A stretch of DNA of 64,000 nucleotides from Halisarca cf. caerulea. Taxonomy: Eukaryota; Porifera; Demospongiae; Chondrillida; Halisarcidae. Location: contig CAUJGJ010000003.1 of assembly GCA_963170055.1 (NCBI GenBank), positions 711,344-775,343 on the forward strand. The letters run 5' to 3'. Below are positions 11,538-24,700 of this stretch, one piece after another. The notes under the pieces are model-generated. The model saw only the letters and a program-made list of their open reading frames with translations, did not search any database and had not been told where the DNA came from. Position 1 is the first letter of the stretch. Each line of letters starts with the position of its first letter. Position numbers and translations under genes: made by a program.

Positions 11538-14500
11538 TACACTATACTACTGTTCCCTCTCCATACTGTACACTATACTTCTGCTCCCTCTCTACACTGT
11601 ACACTATAGTACTGCTCCCTCTCTCTATACTCTACACTATACTACTGCTCCCTCTCTACACTGTACACTGTACTACTGCTCCCTCTCTATACTGTACACT
11701 ATACTACTGCTCCCTCTCTACACTGTACACTATACTACTGTTCCCTCTCCATACTCTACACTTTACTACTGCTCCCTCTCTATACTGTACACTGTACTAC
11801 TGCTCCCTCTCTACACTGTACACTATACTACTGCTCCCTCTCTATACTGTGCACTATACTACTGCTCCCTTTCTATACTGTACACTATACTACTGCTCCC
11901 TCTCTACACTGTACACTACACTACTGCTCCCTCTCTACACTGTACACTATACTACTGCTCCCTCTCTATACTGTACACTATACTACTGCTCCCTCTCTAC
12001 GCTGTACACTATACTACTGCTCCCTCTCTACACTGTACACTATACTACTGCTCCCTCTCTATACTGTACACTATACTACTGCTCCCTCTCTATACTGTAC
12101 ACTATACTACTGCTCCCTCTCTATACTGTACACTATACTACTGCTCCCTCTCTATACTGTACACTATACTACTGCTCCCTCTCTATACTGTACACTATAC
12201 TACTGCTCCCTCTCTATACTGTACACTATACTACTGCTCCCTCTCTACGCTGTACACTGTACTACTGCTCCCTCTCTATACTGTACACTATACTACTGCT
12301 CCCTCTCTATACTGTAGACTGTACTACTGCTCCCTCTCTATACTGTACACTATACTACTGCTCCCTCTCTACACTTTACACTATACTACTGCTCCCTCTC
12401 TATACTGTGCACTATACTACTGCTCCCTTTCTATACTGTACACTATACTACTGCTCCCTCTCTACACTGTACACTATACTACTGCTCCCTCTCTACACTG
12501 TACACTATACTACTGCTCCCTCTCTATACTGTACACTATACTACTGCTCCCTCTCTACGCTGTACACTATACTACTGCTCCCTCTCTATACTGTACACTA
12601 TACTACTGCTCCCTCTCTATACTGTACACTATACTACTGCTCCCTCTCTACGCTGTACACTGTACTACTGCTCCCTCTCTATACTGTACACTATACTACT
12701 GCTCCCTCTCTACACTTTACACTATACTACTGCTCCCTCTCTATACTGTGCACTATACTACTGCTCCCTTTCTATACTGTACACTATACTACTGCTCCCT
12801 CTCTATACTGTACACTATACTACTGCTCCCTCTCTACGCTGTACACTGTACTACTGCTCCCTCTCTATACTGTACACTATACTACTGCTCCCTCTCTATA
12901 CTGTACACTATACTACTGCTCCCTCTCTACGCTGTACACTATACTACTGCTCCCTCTCTACGCTGTACACTATACTACTGCTCCCTCTCTATACTGTACA
13001 CTATACTACTGCTCACTCTCTATACTGTACACTATACTACTGCTCCCTCTCTACGCTGTACACTGTACTACTGCTCCCTCTCTATACTGTACACTATACT
13101 ACTGCTCCCTCTCTATACTGTACACTACACTACTGCTCCCTCTCTATACTGTACACTATACTACTGCTCCCTCTCTATACTGTACACTATACTACTGCTC
13201 CCTCTCTACGCTGTACACTGTACTACTGCTCCCTCTCTATACTGTACACTATACTACTGCTCCCTCTCTATACTGTACACTACACTACTTCTCCCTCTCT
13301 ATACTGTACACTATACTACTGCTCCCTCTCTACGCTGTACACTGTACTACTGCTCCCTCTCTATACTGTACACTATACTACTGCTCCCTCTCTATACTGT
13401 ACACTATACTACTGCTCCCTCTCTATACTGTACACTATACTACTGCTCCCTCTCTACGCTGTACACTGTACTACTGCTCCCTCTCTATACTGTACACTAT
13501 ACTACTGCTCCCTCTCTATACTGTACACTATACTACTGCTCCCTCTCTACGCTGTACACTATACTACTGCTCCCTCTCTACGCTGTACACTATACTACTG
13601 CTCCCTCTCTATACTGTACACTATACTACTGCTCACTCTCTATACTGTACACTATACTACTGCTCCCTCTCTACGCTGTACACTGTACTACTGCTCCCTC
13701 TCTATACTGTACACTATACTACTGCTCCCTCTCTATACTGTACACTACACTACTGCTCCCTCTCTATACTGTACACTATACTACTGCTCCCTCTCTATAC
13801 TGTACACTATACTACTGCTCCCTCTCTACGCTGTACACTGTACTACTGCTCCCTCTCTATACTGTACACTATACTACTGCTCCCTCTCTATACTGTACAC
13901 TACACTACTTCTCCCTCTCTATACTGTACACTATACTACTGCTCCCTCTCTATACTGTACACTATACTACTGCTCCCTCTCTACGCTGTACACTGTACTA
14001 CTGCTCCCTCTCTATACTGTACACTATACTACTATTCCCTCTCTATACTGTACACTATACTACTGCTCTCTCTCTATACTGTACACTACACTACTGCTCC
14101 CTCTCTATACTGTACACTATACTACTGCTCCCTCTCTATACTGTACACTATACTACTGCTCCCTCTCTATACTGCACACTATACTACTGCTCCCTCTCTA
14201 TACTGTACACTGTCCTACTGCTCCCTCTCTATGCTGTACACTATACTACTGCTCCCTCTCTATACTGTACACTATACTACTGCTCCCTCTCTATACTGTA
14301 CACTGTACTACTGCTCCCTCTCTACGCTGTACACTGTACTACTGCTCCCTCTCTATACTGTACACTATACTACTGCTCCCTCTCTATACTGTACACTATA
14401 CTACTGCTCCCTCTCTACGCTGTACACTATACTACTGCTCCCTCTCTACGCTGTACACTATACTACTGCTCCCTCTCTATACTGTACACTACACTACTGC

Positions 14501-14963
14501 TCTCTCTCTACGCTGTACACTGTACTACTGCTCCCTCTCTATACTGTACACTATACTACTGCTCCCTCTCTATACTGTACACTATACTACTGCTCCCTCT
14601 CTATACTGTACACTATACTACTGCTCCCTCTCTATACTGTACACTATACTACTGCTCCCTCTCTACGCTGTACACTGTACTACTACTCCCTCTCTATACT
14701 GTACACTATACTACTGCTCCCTCTCTATACTGTACACTATACTACTGCTCCCTCTCTATACTCTACACTTTACTACTGCTCCCTCTCTACACTGTACACT
14801 ATACTACTGCTCCCTCTCTACACTGTACACTATACTACTGCTCCCTCTCTATACTGCACACTATACTACTGCTCCCTCTCTATACTGTACACTGTACTAC
14901 TGCTCCCTCTCTATACTGTACACTATACTACTGCTCCCTCTCTATACTGTACACTATACTACT
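11538..14963. repeat. 31-bp minisatellite, segment 3 (about 110 units)
   Basis: Near-perfect 31-bp units vary at a few positions (TATACTG/TACACTG/TACGCTG; CACTATAC/CACTGTAC/CACTACAC). Rare variants recur at fixed distance: TGCTCACTCTC near 13011 and 13631, and CTACTTCTCCC near 13287 and 13907, both 620 bp (20 units) apart. This shows higher-order duplication. The long open frames through it are by-products of stop-free repeats. Confidence 0.97.
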
Positions 14964-15352
14964 TTTTTTTTTATAGTATGTACACCTATGTATAGTATGT
15001 ACACATACACATTATTATTAAATTCAATCAGTACAGTGTCCCTCAACCAGTTACATCAACAACAGAATTAATTATTGGCATAATAGTAAGAAATTATAGT
15101 GAATGCTGTGATTCTTTATTAAGTACAACAAATCAAAGGTGGTGTACAATACATGATAAATACAGATGTCTAATTTAGATCTTTGATTCACAAGTGGCAA
15201 ATAGGAGGGAATCAGGGACATTGGGAAATTGTCTAGCTCTAGATCCTCTGATGCACAAAATTGATGATCGTAAAAGGCTGAAATTAAGCTGGCATCTCAT
15301 CCATCTGATAGTGTCTGCATACGATTCATTTCTCTTGTTAGCCAGAAAGTAG
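14964..15352 (-). mobile_element. R2-like (RLE-type) retroelement, copy b (3' fragment)
   Basis: The minus-strand segment encodes only the last ~60 residues (RWMRCQLNFSLLRSSILCIR ... PNVPDSLLFATCESKI, 15175-15357), then a 3' UTR and poly-A (poly-T at 14962-14972). It is severely 5'-truncated. The repeat phase of the flanks overlaps by TACACTATACTACT, a 14-bp candidate target duplication. Like copies a and c it is inside the 31-bp array. Confidence 0.85.
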
Positions 15353-15825
15353 TACACTATACTACTGCTCCCTCTCTACACTGTACACTATACTACTGCT
15401 CCCTCTCTACACTGTACACTGTACTACTGCTCCCTCTCTATACTGTACACTATACTACTGCTCCCTCTCTACACTGTACACTATACTACTGCTCCCTCTC
15501 TACACTGTACACTGTACTACTGCTCCCTCTCTATACTGTACACTATACTACTGCTCCCTCTCTATACTGTACACTGTACTATTGCTCCCTCTCTATTCTG
15601 TACACTGTACTGCTGCTCCCTCTCTATACTGTACACTGTACTACTGCTCCCTCTCTATACTGTACACTGTACTACTGCTCCCTCTCTATACTGTACACTA
15701 TACTACTGCTCCCTCTCTATACTGTACACTATACCACTGCTCCCTCTCTATACTGTACACTATACTACTGCTCCCTCTCTATACTGTACACTATACTACT
15801 ACTCCCTCTCTATACTGTACACTAT
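15353..15825. repeat. 31-bp minisatellite, segment 4
   Basis: About 15 units, ending where the minus-strand LINE 3' tail (TTAGG repeats on the plus strand) begins. Confidence 0.97.
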
Positions 15826-16066
15826 AGGTTAGGTTAGGTTAGGAAACTTATTGAAACTGGGAAGGCCTTTAGCCAGAGGCTACTTTACAAGGCACCCAGT
15901 AATTCAGTACAAAAATTAGCTTACTGAATGGTAAACCATTCAGTGATATTGAAATTATAAACGGAAATTAGAAATAAGGTAAATAAATAAATATTAAATA
16001 TAATATATACACCAAGTCATGCAGCAGTACAGAAAGGACACTTTAAGAAAAAAATGAAGAGAGACA

Positions 16067-16544
16067 CTAATGAATAAAATGATCAGATACATTGGATATA
16101 AAACTGGACCAAGATGTAATGTTCCTCACGGACGGTGGAAGACTACGCCAGAGTGAGGCCCCAGAGAATGAGAAAGCATGTCTCCCAAAAGTAGAGCGCA
16201 CATGAGGAAGATTGACGGTGGAAGATGACTGAGTAAAGTGTTGGTGATGGGAAGAAGGGAGGGGAACAAAGAAGTGAGATAGGGAGGCTGCTGTGAATGG
16301 GTACACTTGTGCATCAGGCGGGCTAGATGTATCTTGCGGCGGATTGCAAGTGTTGTCAGACCCAGATCAGATCTTGCAGCAGTGGCAGACTCATGTCTCT
16401 GGCGACGTAGTACCACACAGCAGGCATAGTTGAGAAGAGTCTCCAAACACTGAGCATCTTTCTTAGTACAGGAGTCCCAAACGACATCGCAGTAGTCCAA
16501 AAAGAACTAGCAAAGATTGAGGAAGGAACCAAGATAAGCGCCGA
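16067..16544 (-). pseudogene. LINE C-terminal (post-reverse-transcriptase) region
   Basis: Minus-strand frames 16126-16500 (LDYCDVVWDSCTKK-like start and LARLMHKCTHSQQPPYL) and 16067-16306 (STFGRHAFSFSGASLWRSLP) are two halves of the conserved CR1/L2 tail, separated by a frameshift near 16300. The segment is cut off from the reverse transcriptase by the element at 16545-17274. Confidence 0.82.
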
Positions 16545-17274
16545 CGCATGTGGGACATGTCCAGATTTGTTATGATAACGCTCCTGAGTTTGCATAGTGA
16601 TAAAACATTATTTTTCGGCGCCTACAAGTTATTAGTCATGCATTTATCTCGTGATTTAGACTGATATTCAGGCGTATACGAATACCAAATCCGCGTTTAG
16701 TGACGTTTTGTGTCGTCACGGTTGCTCTGTCACATGCTCGCTTGTGACTAAACTGAATGTTCTTCGGAATTTTAGTTTTCGGCTGGGTGATGCACAAGGG
16801 AACAAGCTAGAGGCAGTTTCTTGGTGCCAACTTTGAGCCATCTGGAGGATACAACTTTTCCATGTGGCAGCAAGAAAGCTTTTGTTCCTGTCCTAAGTTA
16901 TAGGCGCTTGAAGTTTGTCTTTTGAGGGCCAATATTACAGATCTCGGCTTTGGAGAGGAATTGTCTTTGCTGCCGCATGGAAAAGTTAGTAAATGTTTTG
17001 CTATAGCGATTTATGTGCAAAAGTAGTCTTGAAAGCGTTCCTCCATCTATCACCCAAAGCGTTTCGCTTTGTAGTAGGGGTTAGTAAAACTTTAGTAGCT
17101 TCTGCGCGCTTGAATCAGGTCTTTCAAAAGGGTAATCGTCGGAACGCTTATGTGTCTGCCTACATGTTAAGCCTACGTTTGACGCTCTGAAGCTTCTGCA
17201 AGTTGAGAACAGAAGCTGTAAAAATGACCGAAATTTTCACACCTTCGAATTAGCGCGGACATGTCCCACATGCG
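16545..17274. mobile_element. CATGTGGGACATGTCC family, copy B
   Basis: It begins CGCATGTGGGACATGTCC and ends with the exact complement. Internally it is an inverted-orientation copy of the element at 886-1616 (ACCGAAATTTTCACACCTTC near its right end). Length is 730 bp. It lies in the LINE after the residues SRSICLLP. I could not see a clear target duplication, so the target may have decayed. No ORF. Confidence 0.88.
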
Positions 17275-18055
17275 GAAGAAGACAGATGCTACGAGAGACT
17301 TTCCACGAAATGTAATCAATATGGTCAGACCAAGTGAGAGTATCGTTGATAATGACCCCAAGAAACTTGAATGAGGAGACTTGATCAATTTGAGAGCCAA
17401 GGAGGTAAAGATTAAGCGGTGGTAAGTCACGTTTTCGTGAAGAATGGATAAGCATGCACTTGGACTTAGTAGTGTTCAGTTTCAGACAGTTATCCATCAT
17501 CCAGAGACAGGTAGCATCAAGACTGGACTGAAGAGCAGACGAGATCTTGTGGACATCAGTACCACTGATAAAGATGGTAGTATCATCAGCATAGAGCACT
17601 GTCGTTGAAGAAGGTAAAGCTTGTGGGAAGTCAATAATGAAGGTGGAGAATAAAGAGGGGCCCAAAACTGACCCTTGAGGAACACCGGCTAAAGGAAACC
17701 CAGGAGAGGAGCGACATTCATCAAGGCAAGTGATTATGGAACGGTCCTGAAGGTAAGAGTGGAACCAAGCAACCACAGAAGAATCTAGACCCAGGGATTG
17801 AAGCTTTGATAGAAGGAGGTTGTGGTTTACTGTATCAAAAGCCTTGGAAACATCGAGAAACACCACACCTATGACACGACGATTGTCAAGGGCTTTATAC
17901 CAGGAGTCTGTACAATGCAACAGAGTTGAAGAGGTGGAGTAGCCAGGACGAAAGCCAGACTGGAGGGGGTAGTAGAGGTTGTTGGCATTAAGGTGTGAGG
18001 TTAGTTGACTCTGAACACACTTCTCAAGGAGTTTGCTCTGCTGGCAGGATGGAGA
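17275..18055 (-). pseudogene. LINE reverse transcriptase domain
   Basis: A minus-strand open frame carries SKLLEKCVQSQLTSHL, GVVFLDVSKAFDTVNHNLLL (motif A with catalytic Asp), AGVPQGSVLGPSLFS, and LYADDTTIFISG (YADD box) in canonical order. The reverse transcriptase would copy the element's RNA at the nicked target. The catalytic residues are intact, but the frame is separated from the endonuclease by a small indel near 18040 (ILPA then SKLLEKC in another frame), and the 3' part is cut by the inserted MITE. Confidence 0.88.
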
Positions 18056-19892
18056 TAGGTCTGTAGTTGGAGGGACAGGACCGATCACCAGACTTGTGGA
18101 GAGGCCTGACTAGAGAAGTCTTCCAGAGAGATGGAAAAGTGGAGGACGCGAGAGATGAGTTCAAGATATGACAAACGGGACCACTGAGAGAGGAAGAAGC
18201 AACACGTAGAGCTAAAGAAGGTATATTATCAGAGCCAGAACAGCGGCTGAGTATGAGGTTGCTTAACGCTTCTTGGCACCATTGGACAGTCACTGGCTCA
18301 AGAGATAAGCTAGCTGGTGGAGGATCAGTAGATGGAGGAGGATAACTTATCGGCAAATCATCAGAAGGGGAACTGGTAGACACAAAGTGGGTATTAAGGC
18401 TGTTGGCAGCAGATAAGACATTAGCCTCAGACAGACTCGGGATGGCGGGTGCTGTTGAAGAACTGGGTACAACTGACTTCAGAGTCTTCCAAAGCACAGC
18501 TGGACTGGAGTTGTTAGAGATGAGGGTGAGGAAATACTGCTTCTTGGCTTGTCTCTGGAGAGTTACAACACGATTACGTTGTGCAGTGAAAAGATGCCAG
18601 TCAGAAGGGCATTTCGTGGAACGAAACTTCCTTAGTAACTTATTCCTTATATCCATTTCATCACGAACAGATTTGCTAATCCAAGGTGCAGGGTTCTTTT
18701 TAGAGCGGAAAGACTTGAAAGGAGCATGTAGTGACAGGGCATCATTAAGCAAGGAATTAAACACTAACAACTTGTCATCAACATCATCAAAAACGTTAAG
18801 AACAGACCACGGTAGCCTGGCAACTTCCTCATCAAACAAGACGGGGTCAAAGTTTTTGAAAGATCGTTTATGGATGGTTTTTGTAAGGTGCTTTGGGGTT
18901 TGCCAAGACACAGTTAGAAAGATGGGAAGGTGATCAGAAAAGTAACTATCGATTACACCAGAGGAAACCACCGGAGTGTTGGAGGAAGCTAGAAACAGGT
19001 CAAGAATGGATGTAGATGAGCTGGAAAGACGGGTGGGTTCACAGATGGGCTGAATTAAACTATAGTTGGATATAAACTGTTGGAAGGTACTGGTGTAGGG
19101 TTTACAGGCGTCTGATACATCAACATTGAAATCACCACAAGCAATGACAAATCGCTTACAAGACAGCAAACCTTCGATACTAGCAAAAACATCATTCAGA
19201 GACCGAATACCCGACTGAGGTGGACGATAAAAACAACCGATAACAAAATTGGAAGGAAGGTGCTTTAAAGAGAGTGAGATCCAAATACACTCCAGGCCAG
19301 AAGGTAGGGAACACGATTCGACAATGGAGCTTGCGATCGAGTTTGATACGTACATAGCAACACCGCCTCCTTGGCGATTTCGGTCGTTCCTGTGGAAGTT
19401 AAAGCCCGGTACAGCGACTTCACTGTCAGCGATAGAGGAGTCCAACCATGATTCAGAGATGGCAATGACATGAGGCTTACAGGATGACACCAAAAGCAGC
19501 AGGTCTTCATAATGGCGAACAAGACTACGAGTGTTGACATGGATTATCTTCAAGCGGCAGTCCTTCTTCAATACTCTGGTCGTCCTCATAGAGTCATGTG
19601 GCCCAGGATTTAGTTCCACATCCCCTGATAGCCATACAGTAGCATGACAGAGGCTGGTGGTAAGATGGAAGGATTCCCTCAGCAATTTCGATTTCTTGAC
19701 TGAAGCACAGAGGTGTGAAAAAGAGTCACTGTGGGGATATCGCAACAGTAGCGATGGAGAAGAGTGACATCTCAAAGCCAAAGCAATCCACCGATGACGA
19801 AAAGCCTCATTGACATCAAAAAACAGGACAGCGTTCAATAAAATTGACAAAATAACCAGGGAACAAAACGCGTGACTTGCGCAAACCACCAA
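18035..19892 (-). pseudogene. LINE N-terminal region and endonuclease
   Basis: This is one open frame from ATG at 19892. Residues 1-30 are hydrophobic and resemble a signal or membrane segment. Residues 91-98 are DVELNPGP, a 2A-like ribosome-skipping motif. From about residue 115 an AP-type endonuclease follows: HVNTRSLVRHYEDL, AISESWLDSSI, ACGDFNVDV and SDHLPIFL, then a linker up to the start of the reverse transcriptase. It ends by frameshift at NYRPISILPA. If translated in an active copy, 2A would release a small N-terminal peptide from the EN-RT protein. Confidence 0.85.
19599..19622 (-). other. 2A-like ribosome-skipping motif in LINE ORF
   Basis: The minus strand encodes DVELNPGP preceded by WLSG, matching the known D-V/I-E-x-N-P-G-P consensus where peptide-bond formation between the final Gly and Pro is skipped. 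Such motifs are known at N-termini of some invertebrate non-LTR retrotransposons. The decayed + strand LINE has the degenerate GDVEEDPGP at 208-234. Confidence 0.85.
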
Positions 19893-19911
19893 TTTTTTGG
19901 GGTCTCAACGA

Positions 19912-20183
19912 TACTACTGCTCCCTCTCTATACTGTACCCTATACTACTGCTTCCTCTCTATACTGTACACTATACTACTGCTCCCTCTCTATACTGTAC
20001 ACTATACTACTGCTCCCTCTCTACGCTGTACACTATACTACTGCTCCCTCTCTACGCTGTACACTATACTACTGCTCCCTCTCTATACTGTACACTATAC
20101 TACTGCTCCCTCTCTATACTGTACACTATACTACTGCTCCCTCTCTACGCTGTACACTGTACTACTGCTCCCTCTCTATACTG
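19912..20183. repeat. 31-bp minisatellite, segment 5
   Basis: About nine units between the 5' end of the LINE and the 5' truncation point of RLE retroelement copy c, ending in the middle of a unit (CTCTCTATACTG). Confidence 0.97.
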
Positions 20184-21622
20184 GATACATTCCTAATCCC
20201 TCCAAAACTTGGCTCATAGTCAAGGAGGATGTTTATGATGAAGCCAAAGTGGCTTTTGCTAACAGTGGAATTAATATCTCATCCTCTGGTCGTAAACATC
20301 TCGGCTCAGCTCTTGGAAAGTCTGCATTTGTACAGGATTTCCTGGAAGCCAAGGTTGTTAAATGGAGCAAAGAATTGGAGCTTTTGACAACTATTGCGAA
20401 GACAGAGCCTCACACCGCCTACTCAGCCCTTACTCATGGGCTTATGAGCAAGTGGACATACATAATAAGAACCACCCCTGAGGCATCCAGTCTTCTTACC
20501 CCTCTGGAAGACATTCTTAGGCACAAGTTCATCCCAGCAATTACAGGCAGAAGATCCATTACTGATGTAGAGCGGGAGTTGTTTGCCCTGCCTTGCCGAT
20601 TGGGTGGCCTGGGTATCCCCAATCCAACCATTGTCTCCGACTCTTACTACAATACTTCATTTGAGATTTCTGCACCACTTGTACAATCGATCATTGAAAG
20701 CAAGTATCAATATTCCAGTGATGTGGAGCTTGAGCAAAATCACATCAAGTACTCAATGAAGAAGCGCAAACGAGAGCAGCAGAATGACGATGCAATGAAC
20801 TTGAGGCCACCTGACACACTGAAGAGAGCAATGGAGCTAGCAAAGGAGAAAGGGTCGTCTAGCTGGTTAACAGCTCTACCCTTGGAGTCCCATGGGTTTG
20901 CTCTACACAAGAGTTCCTTCAGAGATGCACTGTGTCTCAGGTATGGGTGGCAACCTGAACGTCTGCCTACACGGTGTGACTGTGGTGATGCCTTTACTGT
21001 CGATCATGCACTCAATTGTCCGAGAGGTGCTTTTCCAACAATAAGGCATAATGAAGTCAGAGATTTCACTGGGCAGCTGTTGACAGAGGTGTGCCATGAT
21101 GTTTGTATTGAGCCTGTACTGCAACCCCTCGAGGGTGAAAGACTCGATTTGGCCAGCTCAATCAGAGATGACAATGCCAGGACAGACATTCGGGCTAGGG
21201 GATTCTGGGGATGTAGCCATCAGTGTGCATTTTTGGACGTAAAGGTTTTTAACCCCAACGCACAGACCAATCGGAAGTTCCCCTTAGCCGCTTGTTATCG
21301 TCATCATGAGAAGATGAAGAAGAGAGCCTATGAGCAGCGAGTCACAGATATTGAACATGGCTCCTTTACCCCACTGGTGTTTAGCACCACGGGTGGAATG
21401 GGGAAGTTGGCTGATACGTTCTACAGACGTCTAGCTTCACTTGTTTCGGCCAAGAGAGACCAGCCATACCATCAGATCATGGGTTGGCTCAGGTGCCATC
21501 TCAGCTTTTCCCTGCTTCGATCAGCAGTGATGTGCCTCAGAGGATCACGATCATCCTCCAGATTTGCCCCCAGATGTCCTGATTCTATTGACCTTGCAAT
21601 CAGCGAGGCTAGAATCATCTAA
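20184..21622 (+). pseudogene. RLE retroelement C-terminal half (open, 5'-truncated)
   Basis: About 478 residues in one frame start at IPNPSKTWLIVKEDVYDEAK. Features in order are SSSGRKHLGSALGKSAFV, FALPCRLGGLGIPNP (thumb region), RYGWQPERLPTRCDCGDAFT followed by DHALNCPRGAFP (C-x-C...H...C zinc-knuckle-like), CIEPVLQPLEGE, then RTDIRARGFWG and FLDVKVFNP, which look like the PD-(D/E)XK restriction-type nuclease core, and a conserved tail FSTTGGMGKLADTFYRR. No own start codon exists; upstream reading frame is minisatellite. Clade is uncertain within R2/NeSL/Hero-like elements. Confidence 0.82.
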
Positions 21623-21769
21623 CTTTATTATATTAATTACTATATACATTGTGTACTAACCAGATATTAGGTGCTTTGTACTAATCAGTTATGTATTTTG
21701 CATGTCATTTATCTCAATTACATCATTTTTGTATAAAATTTTATTAATAATTGATATATTTGAAAAAAA
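20184..21769 (+). mobile_element. R2-like (RLE-type) retroelement, copy c
   Basis: A plus-strand, 5'-truncated copy joined directly to minisatellite on the left and ending in a short A-rich tail (GAAAAAAAC) against minisatellite on the right. The left flank stops after TATACTG and the right flank resumes at CACTATAC, so 1-2 bp of target were lost instead of duplicated. Its coding part is intact from just after the reverse transcriptase FADD box to the stop at 21622. Confidence 0.87.
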
Positions 21770-24700
21770 CACTATACTACTGCTCCCTCTCTATACTGTA
21801 CACTACACTACTGCTCCCTCTCTATACTGTACACTATACTACTGCTCCCTCTCTATACTGTACACTATACTACTGTTCCCTCTCTACGCTGTACACTGTA
21901 CTACTGCTCCCTCTCTATACTGTACACTATACTACTGCTCCCTCTCTATACTGTACACTACACTACTGCTCCCTCTCTATACTGTACACTATACTACTGC
22001 TCCCTCTCTATACTGTACACTATACTACTGCTCCCTCTCTTCGCTGTACACTGTACTACTGCTCCCTCTCTATACTGTACACTATACTACTATTCCCTCT
22101 CTATACTGTACACTATACTACTGCTCCCTCTCTATACTGTACACTATACTACTGCTCCCTCTCTACGCTGTACACTGTACTACTGCTCCCTCTCTATACT
22201 GTACACTATACTACTGCTCCCTCTCTACGCTGTACACTATACTACTGCTCCCTCTCTATACTGTACACTATACTACTGCTCCCTCTCTATACTGTACACT
22301 ATACTACTGCTCCCTCTCTACGCTGTACACTGTACTACTGCTCCCTCTCTATACTGTACACTATACTACTGCTCCCTCTCTATACTGTACACTATACTAC
22401 TGCTCCCTCTCTATACTGTACACTATACTACTGCTCCCTCTCTACGCTGTACACTGTACTACTGCTCCCTCTCTATACTGTACACTATACTACTGCTCCC
22501 TCTCTATACTGTACACTATACTACTGCTCCCTCTCTATACTGTACACTATACTACTGCTCCCTCTCTATACTGTACACTGTACTACTGCTCCCTCTCTAT
22601 ACTGTACACTATACTACTGCTCCCTCTCTACGCTGTACACTATACTACTGCTCCCTCTCTATACTGTACACTATACTACTGCTCCCTCTCTATACTGTAC
22701 ACTATACTACTGCTCCCTCTCTACGCTGTACACTGTACTACTGCTCCCTCTCTATACTGTACACTATACTACTGCTCCCTCTCTACGCTGTACACTGTAC
22801 TACTGCTCCCTCTCTATACTGTACACTATACTACTGCTCCCTCTCTATACTGTACACTACACTACTGCTCCCTCTCTATACTGTACACTATACTACTGCT
22901 CCCTCTCTATACTGTACACTATACTACTGCTTCCTCTCTTCGCTGTACACTGTACTACTGCTCCCTCTCTATACTGTACACTATACTACTATTCCCTCTC
23001 TATACTGTACACTATACTACTGCTCCCTCTCTATACTGTACACTACACTACTGCTCCCTCTCTATACTGTACACTATACTACTGCTCCCTCTCTATACTG
23101 TACACTATACTACTGCTCCCTCTCTATACTGTACACTATACTACTGCTCCCTCTCTATACTGTACACTGTACTACTGCTCCCTCTCTATACTGTACACTA
23201 TACTACTGCTCCCTCTCTACGCTGTACACTATACTACTGCTCCCTCTCTATACTGTACACTATACTACTGCTCCCTCTCTATACTGTACACTATACTACT
23301 GCTCCCTCTCTACGCTGTACACTGTACTACTGCTCCCTCTCTATACTGTACACTATACTACTGCTCCCTCTCTATACTGTACACTATACTACTGCTCCCT
23401 CTCTATACTGTACACTATACTACTGCTCCCTCTCTACGCTGTACACTGTACTACTGCTCCCTCTCTATACTGTACACTATACTACTGCTCCCTCTCTATA
23501 CTGTACACTATACTACTGCTCCCTCTCTACGCTGTACACTATACTACTGCTCCCTCTCTACGCTGTACACTATACTACTGCTCCCTCTCTATACTGCACA
23601 CTATACTACTGCTCCCTCTCTACGCTGTACACTGTACTACTGCTCCCTCTCTATACTGTACACTATACTACTGCTCCCTCTCTATACTGTACACTATACT
23701 ACTGCTCCCTCTCTACGCTGTACACTATACTACTGCTCCCTCTCTATACTGTACACTATACTACTGCTCCCTCTCTACGTTGTACACTATACTACTGCTC
23801 CCTCTCTATACTGTACACTATACTACTGCTCCCTCTCTATACTGTACACTATACTACTGCTCCCTCTCTATACTCTACACTGTACTACTGCTCCCTCTCT
23901 ATACTGTACACTATACTACTGCTCCCTCTCTATACTGTACACTATACTACTGCTCCCTCTCTATACTGTACACTATACTACTGCTCCCTCTCTATACTGT
24001 ACACTATACTACTGCTCCCTCTCTACGCTGTACACTGTACTACTGCTCCCTCTCTATACTGTACACTATACTACTGCTCCCTCTCTACGCTGTACACTAT
24101 ACTACTGCTCCCTCTCTATACTGTACACTATACTACTGCTCCCTCTCTATACTGTACACTATACTACTGCTCCCTCTCTACGCTGTACACTGTACTACTG
24201 CTCCCTCTCTATACTGTACACTATACTACTGCTCCCTCTCTATACTGTACACTATACTACTGCTCCCTCTCTATACTGTACACTATACTACTGCTCCCTC
24301 TCTACGCTGTACACTGTACTACTGCTCCCTCTCTATACTGTACACTATACTACTGCTCCCTCTCTATACTGTACACTATACTACTGCTCCCTCTCTATAC
24401 TGTACACTATACTACTGCTCCCTCTCTATACTGTACACTGTACTACTGCTCCCTCTCTATACTGTACACTATACTACTGCTCCCTCTCTACGCTGTACAC
24501 TATACTACTGCTCCCTCTCTATACTGTACACTATACTACTGCTCCCTCTCTATACTGTACACTATACTACTGCTCCCTCTCTACGCTGTACACTGTACTA
24601 CTGCTCCCTCTCTATACTGTACACTATACTACTGCTCCCTCTCTATACTGTACACTATACTACTGCTCCCTCTCTATACTGTACACTATACTACTGCTCC

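Larger units (their letters stand above)
15826..19911 (-). mobile_element. CR1/L2-like LINE with 2A-like motif, near full length
   Basis: On the minus strand it has a short N-terminal region with a 2A-like motif, an endonuclease, a reverse transcriptase and a 3' end with short CCTAA repeats (GGTTAGGTTAGGTTAGG on the plus strand at 15826-15842). It is inserted in the 31-bp minisatellite and is itself interrupted by a CATGTGGGACATGTCC-family element at 16545-17274. A frameshift near 18040 and others near 16300 inactivate it, but most of the protein is readable, so it is much younger than the copy at 1-4300. Confidence 0.92.

Noticed and set aside
11503..14995. Very long plus-strand ORFs (over 1000 codons) with YYCSLSILYTILLLPLYTVH-like repeats
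   Set aside because: They run through the 31-bp minisatellite, whose unit has no stop in any forward frame. All frames are open and encode the same 31-residue period, and the ORFs end at the array edge. Not a gene.
15826..15842. GGTTAGGTTAGGTTAGG as a telomere-type repeat
   Set aside because: Only three units, exactly at the 3' end of the minus-strand LINE; it is the element's 3' tail repeat and not a telomere or interstitial telomeric array.
18403..18933. Plus-strand ORF of 176 codons
   Set aside because: Antisense of the LINE endonuclease region.
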